Source of the DNA: AC-32 sp035624425
Lineage (GTDB): Bacteria; Actinomycetota; Thermoleophilia; Gaiellales; Gaiellaceae
Reading direction: 5' to 3'
NCBI GenBank assembly: GCA_035624425.1
Contig: DASPRN010000131.1
Location: 1 to 18,676 of the forward strand
Length of the DNA stretch: 18,676 nucleotides
The translations under genes and the position numbers were made by a program. This document shows, in pieces, positions 7,642 through 14,342 of the stretch. The notes beneath the pieces were generated by a model. That model saw only the letters and a program-made list of their open reading frames with translations, was not told where the DNA came from and did no database searches. The first letter of the stretch is position 1. Every line of letters starts with the position of its first letter.

Positions 7642-9206
7642 AGGTCCTCGTCCGCGAGCCGATCGCCGAGGCCGGGATCGAGCTCCTGCGCGAGCGCTTC
7701 GAGGTGGACGTCGACGCGAACGGGGAGCTGGCGGAGAAGATCGGCGACTACGACGGCATCGTCATCCGCTCGGCGACCAAGCTGACCGCGGACGTGCTCG
7801 AGCGCGCCGCGCGCCTGAAGGTGATCGGCCGGGCGGGAGTGGGCGTGGACAACGTCGACGTCGAGGCCGCCACCCGGCGGGGGATCGTCGTCGCCAACGC
7901 GCCGGAGTCGACGGTCACCTCGGCGACCGAGCACACGATCGGCCTGCTGGTCGCTCTCGCCCGCAACATCCCGCAGGCCCACGCCGCACTCAAGCAGGGC
8001 CGCTGGGAGCGGTCGGCCTGGGGCGGCATCGAGCTGGAGGGCAAGACGCTCGGCGTGCTCGGCTTCGGCCGGATCGGCCAGCAGGTCGCGCGTCGGGCGC
8101 TCGGGCTCGGCATGCGCGTGACCGCGTACGACCCGTTCGTCGCGAAGGAACGCTTCCGCGAGCTGGGCGTCGAGCGCGCCGAGAGCGCCGACGATGTGCT
8201 CGGTGCGGCGGAGTTCCTGACGCTGCACCTGCCCTTGACGCCGGAGACGCGCGGCTTCCTCGGCCGCGACGCGATCGGGAAGCTGCCCGACGGCGCGCGC
8301 GTCGTCAACGCGGCTCGTGGCGAGCTCGTGGACGAGGACGCCCTGGGCGACGCTCTCCGTTCGGGCAAGCTCGCCGCCGCCGCGCTCGACGTCTTCTCCG
8401 AGGAGCCGTACTCGGGCCCGCTGATCGAGCTCGACAACGTGGTCGTCACGCCGCACCTCGCGGCGTCGACCGAGGAGGCACAGGATCGCGCCGGCGTGAT
8501 CGTCGCCGAGCAGGTGGCCGCCGCGCTCGAGGGTTCGGTCGTCACGAACGCCGTCAACATCCCGGCGATCCGGGCCGAGGATCTGGAGCTGCTCGGCCCG
8601 TACATCCCGCTCGCCGCGAAGCTCGGCCGTCTGGCGATGGAGCTTGCCGGGGGCCGCGCCGAGCAGATCACGCTCTCCTACTACGGCGCGCTCGCCGGCT
8701 ACGACACGCGGCTGCTGACCGTTGCGGCGCTGAACGGCGCCTTCCAGGGCCGCGCGGAGCAGCCGGTCAACTACGTGAACGCACCGCTGATCGCCGCTGA
8801 ACGCGGGATCGAGGTGCTCGAGGAGCGCCGCCGCGCCAGCCGCGACTTCACCAACCTCGTCAGGGTCGAGGTGCGGTCGAACGGCGAGGAGATCCGCGTC
8901 GCGGGGACGACGATCGGCAACGAGAACCGCCAGTGGCTGGTGAGCGCCCTCGGCTTCGAGCTGGAGATGGAGCTCGCGCCGCTGTTGGTCTTCTTCCGCT
9001 ACGACGACGTGCCCGGCGTGATCGGCACGGTCGGAACGATCTTCGGCGAGGCCGGCGTCAACATCGCCAACATGGCGGTCTCCCGGACCCGCCGCGGCGG
9101 CAAAGCGCTGATGGCGCTCTCGATCGACACGGAGCCGCCGGCCGAGCTGGTCGAGACCGTGCGCGGCCAGGGCTTCGACGACGCGCGGGTGATCTCGCTC
9201 ACGTAG
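7638..9206 (+). CDS. serA: D-3-phosphoglycerate dehydrogenase, long form
   Basis: A 522-residue enzyme that oxidises 3-phosphoglycerate to 3-phosphohydroxypyruvate with NAD, the first step of serine biosynthesis. The Rossmann nucleotide-binding motif GFGRIG is at residues 142-147. Catalytic residues are Arg227 (NAARGEL), Glu256 (SEEP) and His273 (TPHLAAST). After about residue 315 come an intervening allosteric substrate-binding domain and a C-terminal ACT domain (about 450-522, including DVPGVIGTVGTIFGEAGVNIANM), the layout of the mycobacterial long form, where serine inhibits. The GTG at 7638 overlaps the aminotransferase stop as GTGA, and the protein begins VKVLVREPIAEAG, as expected. There is no separate ribosome-binding site, so translation is probably coupled. 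Confidence 0.96.
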   Translation: MKVLVREPIAEAGIELLRERFEVDVDANGELAEKIGDYDGIVIRSATKLTADVLERAARLKVIGRAGVGVDNVDVEAATRRGIVVANAPESTVTSATEHTIGLLVALARNIPQAHAALKQGRWERSAWGGIELEGKTLGVLGFGRIGQQVARRALGLGMRVTAYDPFVAKERFRELGVERAESADDVLGAAEFLTLHLPLTPETRGFLGRDAIGKLPDGARVVNAARGELVDEDALGDALRSGKLAAAALDVFSEEPYSGPLIELDNVVVTPHLAASTEEAQDRAGVIVAEQVAAALEGSVVTNAVNIPAIRAEDLELLGPYIPLAAKLGRLAMELAGGRAEQITLSYYGALAGYDTRLLTVAALNGAFQGRAEQPVNYVNAPLIAAERGIEVLEERRRASRDFTNLVRVEVRSNGEEIRVAGTTIGNENRQWLVSALGFELEMELAPLLVFFRYDDVPGVIGTVGTIFGEAGVNIANMAVSRTRRGGKALMALSIDTEPPAELVETVRGQGFDDARVISLT

Positions 9207-9213
9207 CGGCCGG

Positions 9214-9225
9214 TACCCTGTTTGC
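9214..9225 (+). promoter_or_regulatory. -10 box of a leaderless promoter (YbaK-like gene)
   Basis: TACCCT (9214-9219) lies in the 19-bp gap after serA and ends exactly 6 nt before the GTG at 9226. No Shine-Dalgarno sequence is seen. This fits a leaderless transcript, separate from or in addition to read-through from serA. Confidence 0.55.
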
Positions 9226-9717
9226 GTGACGACGAGAGCGTGGCCGGAGCCGGTCGAGCGTGTCGCCGCGTACCTGCGCGGCGCCGGTGCGGAAGTCCGC
9301 GTCGAGGAGTTCGCCGACGGCACGCCGACCGCGCAGGCTGCGGCGCGGGCGGTCGGCTGCGACCTCGGTCAGATCGTCAAGTCGCTGGTCTTCGACTGCG
9401 ACGGCCGGAAGGTGATGGTGATGGTGCCCGGCGACCGCCGCGCGGACTCCGAGAAGATCGCGAGTGCAGCGGGCAGCTCGTTCGCCCGGATCGCGGGCGC
9501 CGAGGAGGTCTCCGATGCGACCGGCTTCGAGCCGGGCGCCGTCGCCCCGTTTCCGCTGCCGGGCGTCCGGCGCCTGTTCGTTGACCGGACGCTGCTTACG
9601 CACCGGGTCGTCTGGATCGGCGCGGGCTCCGACCGCCACATGGCGGCCCTGGCGCCGTCCGAGCTCGTGCGCCTGTCGAGGGCCACGCCGATGGACGTCG
9701 TCGAGGCACACACTTAA
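9226..9717 (+). CDS. YbaK/EbsC family aminoacyl-tRNA deacylase-like protein
   Basis: A 163-residue single-domain protein of the YbaK/ProX (INS-like) family, which hydrolyses misacylated tRNAs such as Cys- or Ala-tRNA(Pro) in trans. The conserved lysine is Lys52 in GQIVKSLVF, and the substrate-loop motif GFEPGAVAPFPLPG is present. The length fits the family (150-170). The GTG at 9226 is favoured by the leaderless -10 box at 9214-9219. It lies between serA and ilvE. Which amino acid and tRNA it edits cannot be told from sequence. Family assignment is firm; activity is inferred. Confidence 0.85.
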   Translation: MTTRAWPEPVERVAAYLRGAGAEVRVEEFADGTPTAQAAARAVGCDLGQIVKSLVFDCDGRKVMVMVPGDRRADSEKIASAAGSSFARIAGAEEVSDATGFEPGAVAPFPLPGVRRLFVDRTLLTHRVVWIGAGSDRHMAALAPSELVRLSRATPMDVVEAHT

Positions 9718-9726
9718 CATCCGGTT

Positions 9727-9735
9727 AAAGGAGGT
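9727..9735 (+). promoter_or_regulatory. Strong Shine-Dalgarno sequence for ilvE
   Basis: AAAGGAGGT is a near-perfect anti-16S match lying 8 nt before the ATG at 9744. It stands out because several neighbouring genes have none. A small inverted repeat TTAAC/GTTAA (9714-9718 with 9724-9728) overlaps it and could partly mask it. Confidence 0.8.
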
Positions 9736-9743
9736 TTGCCGCA

Positions 9744-10670
9744 ATGCGCGAGACCGAGAAGATCTGGATGAACGGAGAGCTCGTCGACTGGAACGACGCC
9801 CGGGTTCATGTGGGCGTCCACGGGCTCCACTACGGCTCCGGCGTCTTCGAGGGAATTCGCGCCTACGAGACCGACAAGGGCACGGCGGTCTTCCGGCTCA
9901 GCGACCATCTGAAGCGCTTCGACAACTCGGCCCGCCTGCTGCACATGGAGCTGCCCTTCTCGCTCGAGGAGCTGCGCACGGCCTGCCACGGCCTGATCGC
10001 CGCCAACGGGCTGCCCGAGTGCTACCTGCGCCCGATCGCGTTCTTCGGCTACGGCGAGCTCGGCGTCTCGGCGATCGGCAATCCGGTCGACGTCGTGATC
10101 ATGAGCTGGCCGTGGGGCGCCTACCTCGGCGAGGAAGGGCTGAAGAACGGGATCCGCGCCAAGATCTCGAGCTGGGAGCGGATCGGCCCGAACGTGATCC
10201 CGCACGTTGCCAAGGCGACCGGCGTCTACCTGAACTCGATGCTCGCCGTCACCGAGGCCAACCGCGCCGGCTACGACGAGGCGATCCTGTTGACCGCCGA
10301 GGGCTACGTCGCCGACGGCTCGGGCGAGAACGTGTTCATCGTCAAGAACGGCGAGCTCTGCACACCCGATCTCTCGACCTCGATCCTGCCGGGCATCACG
10401 CGCGACACCGTGATCCAGATCGCGCAGGACCTCGGCTATACCGTGCACGAGAAGTCGCTGATCCGCTCCGACCTCTACCTCGCCGACGAGGCGTTCATGA
10501 CCGGCACGGCCGCCGAGGTGACGCCGCTGAAAGCCGTTGACGACATCGAGATCGGAGTCGGGCCGATCACGCTCGAGATCCAGGAGGCGTACCTGGACAC
10601 CGCGCGCGGTCGCAGCGAGCGCTGGGCGCAGTGGCTGGAGTACGCCACGCCGGCACCGGCCGAGGCTTGA
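9744..10670 (+). CDS. ilvE: Branched-chain amino acid aminotransferase
   Basis: A 308-residue fold type IV PLP aminotransferase, the standard IlvE length. It performs the reversible last step of valine, leucine and isoleucine synthesis, with glutamate as usual amino donor. Visible features are the N-terminal HGLHYGSGVFEGIRAY, the Schiff-base lysine Lys157 (IPHVAKATG), the GYVADGSGENVF segment and the phosphate-binding TGTAAEVTPL. The usual ATGNY after the lysine reads ATGVY. The ATG at 9744 has a strong ribosome-binding site. The stop overlaps a TTG start of the next gene (TTGA, 10667-10670). A D-amino acid or aminodeoxychorismate lyase role is less likely given the close match to IlvE. Confidence 0.93.
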   Translation: MRETEKIWMNGELVDWNDARVHVGVHGLHYGSGVFEGIRAYETDKGTAVFRLSDHLKRFDNSARLLHMELPFSLEELRTACHGLIAANGLPECYLRPIAFFGYGELGVSAIGNPVDVVIMSWPWGAYLGEEGLKNGIRAKISSWERIGPNVIPHVAKATGVYLNSMLAVTEANRAGYDEAILLTAEGYVADGSGENVFIVKNGELCTPDLSTSILPGITRDTVIQIAQDLGYTVHEKSLIRSDLYLADEAFMTGTAAEVTPLKAVDDIEIGVGPITLEIQEAYLDTARGRSERWAQWLEYATPAPAEA

Positions 10671-11785
10671 GCACCGGCCTGCGCGAGATCCCGCTCGCGC
10701 GTCCCCTCTTCGACGAGCGGGAGGAGGAGCTCGTCCTCGAGGTGCTGCGTTCCGGGCGGCTCTCGCTCGGGCCGACGATCGACCGCTTCGAGGAGCTGGT
10801 CGCCGAGCGGGTCGGAGCGCCGTACGCGGTCGCGATCTCGAGCGGCACCGCGGGTTTGCACCTGCTCGCGCGCAGCGCCGGTCTCGGGCCGGGTGACGAG
10901 GCGATCACGTCGCCGTTGTCCTTCGCATCCTCGGCGAACTGCTTCATCTTCGAGGGCGCGACGCCGATCTTCGCCGATGTCGATCCGCGGACGCTGAACC
11001 TCGACCCGGAGGCGCTGGAGGCGGCGATCACCGAGCGCACGAAGGCCATCGTCGCGGTCGACATGTTCGGTTACCCGTGCGAGCTGGACGAGATCCGCGC
11101 TGTCTGCGACCGGCACGGGCTCGCGCTGATCGAGGACTCGGCCGAGGCGCTCGGCGCGGAGTACAAGGGACGGCCGGTGGGCGGGCACGGCGTGCCGGCG
11201 GTCTTCGGCTTCTACCCGAACAAGCAGGTCGCGACCGGGGAAGGCGGTGTCGTCGTGACCTCGTCCGAGGAGGAGTGGCAGCTGCTCCGGAGCCTGCGCA
11301 ACCAGGGCCGCGACTACGACGGCGGCGCCTGGTTCCATCACGTCAGGCTCGGGTTCAACTACCGCTGGACGGACGTGCAGGCGGCGATCGGGATCGGGCA
11401 GCTCGAGAAGCTCGACCGGCTGCTGGCGCTGCGGGCCGAGGTGGCGGCGCGCTACGGACGCCTGCTCGAGGGCAGCGGGGTCGAGCTCTTGTGCGCGGAC
11501 GACCCGGATCACGTGCGCTCGTGGTTCGTCTACGTCGTCGCGGTGCCACGCGGCGCCGACCGCGACCGCGTCATCGACGAGCTGCGCCGGCAGGGAATCG
11601 GCACCGCGGACTACGTTCCTTGCGTGCACCTGCAGCCGTACATGCGCGAGACGTACGGGTTCACCGAGGGCGTCTGCCCGGTGGCCGAGGAGATTGCCTC
11701 GCGGACGCTGGCGCTGCCGTTCTTCCCGCAGCTCGAGGCCGAGGATCAGGAGCGAGTCGCCGAGGCGCTCCGAGCGGCGCTCTAG
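10667..11785 (+). CDS. DegT/DnrJ/EryC1/StrS family aminotransferase
   Basis: A 372-residue PLP enzyme of the family that aminates keto-sugar nucleotides for surface polysaccharides or glycosides. Visible elements are ISSGTAGLHL (58-67), VDMFGYPCELDEI, EDSAEALGA (156-164, PLP aspartate Asp157) and the Schiff-base Lys186 in FYPNKQVATGEGG. The TTG at 10667 overlaps the ilvE stop by 4 nt and gives the family's normal start (GLREIPLARPLFDE); the upstream GTG at 10631 would lie inside ilvE. No strong Shine-Dalgarno sequence is seen. Partner sugar dehydratases or glycosyltransferases are absent from the window, so the substrate is unknown. Confidence 0.88.
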   Translation: MSTGLREIPLARPLFDEREEELVLEVLRSGRLSLGPTIDRFEELVAERVGAPYAVAISSGTAGLHLLARSAGLGPGDEAITSPLSFASSANCFIFEGATPIFADVDPRTLNLDPEALEAAITERTKAIVAVDMFGYPCELDEIRAVCDRHGLALIEDSAEALGAEYKGRPVGGHGVPAVFGFYPNKQVATGEGGVVVTSSEEEWQLLRSLRNQGRDYDGGAWFHHVRLGFNYRWTDVQAAIGIGQLEKLDRLLALRAEVAARYGRLLEGSGVELLCADDPDHVRSWFVYVVAVPRGADRDRVIDELRRQGIGTADYVPCVHLQPYMRETYGFTEGVCPVAEEIASRTLALPFFPQLEAEDQERVAEALRAAL

Positions 11786-11881
11786 CCGCCTGTGAGCAGA
11801 TCGGCACAGAGCCGACACGGGAAAGTCACCCACGCGTGCGCCCCGCGCCGCTATCGTCGACCGCGAGGGCGGCGGGTTCTT

Positions 11882-11899
11882 CCCCACCCTCGGGTGGGG
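11882..11899. repeat. GC-rich hairpin downstream of the DegT gene
   Basis: CCCCACC (11882-11888) pairs with GGTGGGG (11893-11899) around CTCG. It lies about 100 bp after the DegT-family stop and could be a weak terminator, but no T tract follows on either strand. Confidence 0.45.
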
Positions 11900-11926
11900 G
11901 AACAGATTCACGCGCGCGCGTGAACA

Positions 11927-11954
11927 CTTAACGTCGAACCCTTAACGTCGAACC
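11927..11954. repeat. Perfect tandem 14-bp repeat upstream of the RemA-like gene
   Basis: CTTAACGTCGAACC occurs twice with no gap (11927-11940 and 11941-11954). The end of the array is 29 bp before the -10 box of the next gene, so it sits just upstream of the -35 region, where activators or repressors often bind. The A+T content is higher than in the surroundings. Confidence 0.8.
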
Positions 11955-11983
11955 GCTCCGGCCCGCGCCTCCGGCCCGCGGGC

Positions 11984-11995
11984 GATAATCAGCGC
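11984..11995 (+). promoter_or_regulatory. -10 box of a leaderless promoter (RemA-like gene)
   Basis: GATAAT (11984-11989) matches the TATAAT consensus at five of six positions and ends 6 nt before the ATG at 11996. No Shine-Dalgarno sequence is present. The transcript is probably leaderless. Confidence 0.65.
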
Positions 11996-12349
11996 ATGGC
12001 AGACGGCAGCCGCATGGTCTTCCTCGGGTTCGGCAAGTACGCGCGGGCCGACAAGATCTACGCGATCGAGCCGATCCGCGACGACCGCCGCGGCCACGGC
12101 CGCCGCACGCTCGTCTGGGTCGAGGGCGTCGCCGAGCCAATCGTCGCCTCCCGCACCGAGCGCACGATCCTCGCCGACATGGGCCAGGACTCCGCCTTCA
12201 GCAAGCCGCTGCTCGACGACGCGCTCGACCTCGCGGAGCGGCTGGCCGAGCAGTCGCAGAGCGGCAAGGTCGACCTGGCCGACCTCGGCCGCCGCGCTCG
12301 CCGCCTGCTCGAGGCGACCGCTCGCCCGGAAGACGACAAGCTCTTCTAG
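11996..12349 (+). CDS. Small protein resembling RemA/DUF370 regulators
   Basis: A 117-residue protein. The first 60 residues resemble RemA (DUF370), a small ring-forming DNA-binding regulator of biofilm matrix genes in Bacillus. The pattern FLGFGKYARADKIYAIEPI (residues 9-27) fits the RemA N-terminus (glycine-phenylalanine-glycine, then alanine, basic residue, isoleucine and alanine-isoleucine), followed by GRRTLVWVEG and EPIVASRTERTIL. Unlike RemA (about 85 residues) it has a charged C-terminal extension of about 50 residues that looks helical (LLDDALDLAERLAEQ). The assignment is from memory of the family pattern. Start chosen by the -10 box 6 nt upstream. It stands alone, with a tandem repeat upstream. 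Confidence 0.55.
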   Translation: MADGSRMVFLGFGKYARADKIYAIEPIRDDRRGHGRRTLVWVEGVAEPIVASRTERTILADMGQDSAFSKPLLDDALDLAERLAEQSQSGKVDLADLGRRARRLLEATARPEDDKLF

Positions 12350-12427
12350 TCGTGAAGGTCTCGCGAGCGCAACCGCATCGACCGGTCGCTTCCGACGGAC
12401 GCACGACCGGAGGTCGCACGTCCTGAA

Positions 12428-12506
12428 GTCGGCATCGCAAGCGACGCCCGGTAGACGGGCGCGCCGGCAGAGCCGGTACGCCCTCTCCGGTCGGCGTCGC
12501 AAGCGA
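12428..12506. repeat. Imperfect direct repeats before the MFS gene
   Basis: GTCGGCATCGCAAGCGA (12428-12444) and GTCGGCGTCGCAAGCGA (12490-12506) match at 16 of 17 positions, 62 bp apart. They flank a segment with small palindromes. The second copy ends 8 bp before the MFS start codon. They could be regulator-binding sites or remnants of duplication. Confidence 0.6.
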
Positions 12507-12514
12507 GCGCCCTA

Positions 12515-13777
12515 GTGGAACCCTCCGAGATCCGCGAGCCCGGCCGTATTCGCCGGCTGGCCATCGACCTCGGCCCGCTCCGCCGCCATCCGGCCTTCCG
12601 GCGGCTCTTCATCGGCCAGACGATCTCGACCTTCGGCAGCGAGATCGCCGCGGTCGCCGCCCCGTTCCAGCTCTACCAGCTGACGCATTCGACGCTCCAG
12701 GTGGGGTTGCTCTCGCTCTGCGAGCTCTTCCCGCTGCTGACTCTGACGATCGTCGGCGGCGCGATCGCCGACTCGGTCGACAAGCGCAAGCTCCTCCTCG
12801 TTACCGAGTTTCTCCTGGGCGTCGTCGCGCTCGGCTTTGCCTTCAACGCCTCGCTCGAGCAACCGCGCGTCTGGGCGATCTACGTGCTCGTGACGGTCGC
12901 CATGTCGATCTTCTCGCTCGGCGTCGCAGGGATGAACAGCGTGATCCCGCGGCTGGTCGACGAGAGCGAGCTCTCGGCTGCGATTGCGATCGAGAACGTG
13001 TACGGGAGCACGACCAACGTCGCAGGCCCCGCGCTCGGCGGGGTGTTGATCGCCGTCCTGGGCCTGAAGGGCGCGTACCTGCTGGACGCGGCCACGTTCA
13101 CGGCCTCGCTCTGGTCGGTCTGGCGCCTTCCGACGCTCGCGGCCGCCCACGACGCCGCCCGGCCGAGCCTGCGCACGATCGCCGAGGGCTTCCGCTTCGT
13201 GCGGCGGAAGAAGGTGCTGCTCGGGATGTTCCTCGTGGACTCGAACGCGATGGTGTTCGGGATGCCGCGGGCGCTCTTCCCGGCGCTGGCGCTGAACCGG
13301 TTCCACGGCGGTGCCGGGGTGCTCGGCCTGATGTACGCGGCGCCCTACGCCGGCGCGCTCGCGGCGTCGCTGGTCTCGGGCTGGATCGCACACGTCCGCC
13401 GGCAAGGGCTCTACGTGGCGATCGCGGCCGCGCTCTGGGGAGTGGCGATCGCCGCCTTCGGCTTCGCCGAGACGCTCTGGCTGGCCCTGCTCTTGCTCGC
13501 GGCGGCGGGAGCGGCCGACAACGTCAGCGCGGTGCTGCGTGGGACGATCCTCTGGACCGTGACGCCGGACCCGCTCCGGGGGCGTGTCTCCGGCATCGAG
13601 TTCGCGCAGGTCGCGGCGACACCCGCGCTCGGCAACGTCGAGGCCGGCCTCGTCGCGTCGCTCACCACCGTGCGCTTCTCGATCGTCTCGGGCGGGTTGG
13701 CCTGCGTCGCCGGTACCTTCCTGATCGCCCTTGCCGTCCCCGCGTTCATCCACTACGACGCCCGCGCTCCGGCATGA
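12515..13777 (+). CDS. MFS transporter, EntS-like family
   Basis: A 420-residue major facilitator with about 10-12 predicted membrane segments, normal for the family. After a cytoplasmic N-terminus (LRRHPAFRRLFIGQTISTFGSEIA) the first helix begins near residue 33. The loop GGAIADSVDKRKLL (about 87-100) is the MFS signature between helices 2 and 3. NSVIPRLVDESELSAAIAIEN and PDPLRGRVSGIEF are typical of the MFS_3/enterobactin-exporter-like group, which export siderophores, drugs or other small molecules. The substrate is unknown. The GTG at 12515 is the first start in the frame, but neither a Shine-Dalgarno nor a -10 box at leaderless distance is seen. The 3' end probably overlaps the next gene. 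Confidence 0.85.
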   Translation: MEPSEIREPGRIRRLAIDLGPLRRHPAFRRLFIGQTISTFGSEIAAVAAPFQLYQLTHSTLQVGLLSLCELFPLLTLTIVGGAIADSVDKRKLLLVTEFLLGVVALGFAFNASLEQPRVWAIYVLVTVAMSIFSLGVAGMNSVIPRLVDESELSAAIAIENVYGSTTNVAGPALGGVLIAVLGLKGAYLLDAATFTASLWSVWRLPTLAAAHDAARPSLRTIAEGFRFVRRKKVLLGMFLVDSNAMVFGMPRALFPALALNRFHGGAGVLGLMYAAPYAGALAASLVSGWIAHVRRQGLYVAIAAALWGVAIAAFGFAETLWLALLLLAAAGAADNVSAVLRGTILWTVTPDPLRGRVSGIEFAQVAATPALGNVEAGLVASLTTVRFSIVSGGLACVAGTFLIALAVPAFIHYDARAPA

Positions 13778-14342
13778 CTTCTTCGCCAGAAGCGTGCACG
13801 ACGTTGCGCCCGAGCTGATCGGCGCAACCCTGCTCGCCGACGGCGTCGGCGGCCGGATCGTCGAGGCGGAGGCCTACGACCAGGAGGACCCGGCGAGCCA
13901 CGGCTACCGTGGCCGAACGAGGCGCAACGCCTCGATGTTCGGCCCTTCCGGGCACGCCTACGTCTACCGGTCGTACGGGATCCACTGGTGTCTGAACCTG
14001 GTCTGCGAGGACGAGGGCGTTGCGAGCGCCGTCCTGGTCAGGGCGCTGGAGCCGACGCACGGGATCGAGCGCATGCGCGAGCGCCGCGGTCTCGACGACG
14101 AGCGCCTGCTCTGCAGCGGGCCCGGCCGGCTCTGCCAGGCGCTCGGGGTGACGAAGGACCACGACGGCAACCCGCTCGACCACCCGCCGTTCGAGCTGCT
14201 CGCAGCCGGCGAGCCCGCCGTGGTTGTTGCAGGCCCGCGGATCGGGATCACGCAGGCCGCCGAGCTGCCGTGGCGCTACGCCGAAGCGGGCTCGCGCTTC
14301 CTCAGCCGTGCGGTGCGGGCCGCGTCCGAACCGCGAGGTTGA
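13731..14342 (+). CDS. 3-methyladenine DNA glycosylase (AAG/MPG family)
   Basis: A 203-residue DNA glycosylase that removes alkylated purines such as 3-methyladenine and hypoxanthine in base-excision repair. Key features are the catalytic Glu47 and Tyr49 in IVEAEAYD, ASHGYRGRTRRNASMFG, and AYVYRSYG with the probable intercalating Tyr82. CSGPGRLCQALG follows. Length fits the bacterial family (about 190-210). The start is uncertain. The TTG at 13731 lies inside the MFS gene; the only other nearby in-frame start, the GTG at 13794, would remove the conserved FFARS segment. The 3' end overlaps the PBP gene on the other strand by 41 bp. Confidence 0.9.
   Translation: MPSPRSSTTTPALRHDFFARSVHDVAPELIGATLLADGVGGRIVEAEAYDQEDPASHGYRGRTRRNASMFGPSGHAYVYRSYGIHWCLNLVCEDEGVASAVLVRALEPTHGIERMRERRGLDDERLLCSGPGRLCQALGVTKDHDGNPLDHPPFELLAAGEPAVVVAGPRIGITQAAELPWRYAEAGSRFLSRAVRAASEPRG

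Noticed and set aside
7512..9323. 603-codon minus-strand open frame opposite serA
   Set aside because: It is a shadow of serA, with no domain and His/Arg/Asp-rich composition.
10475..11911. 478-codon minus-strand open frame opposite the DegT-family gene
   Set aside because: It is a compositional shadow; the + strand carries a well-conserved aminotransferase.
12512..13753. 413-codon minus-strand open frame opposite the MFS gene
   Set aside because: It has highly charged, repetitive composition, and the + strand has membrane helices and MFS motifs.
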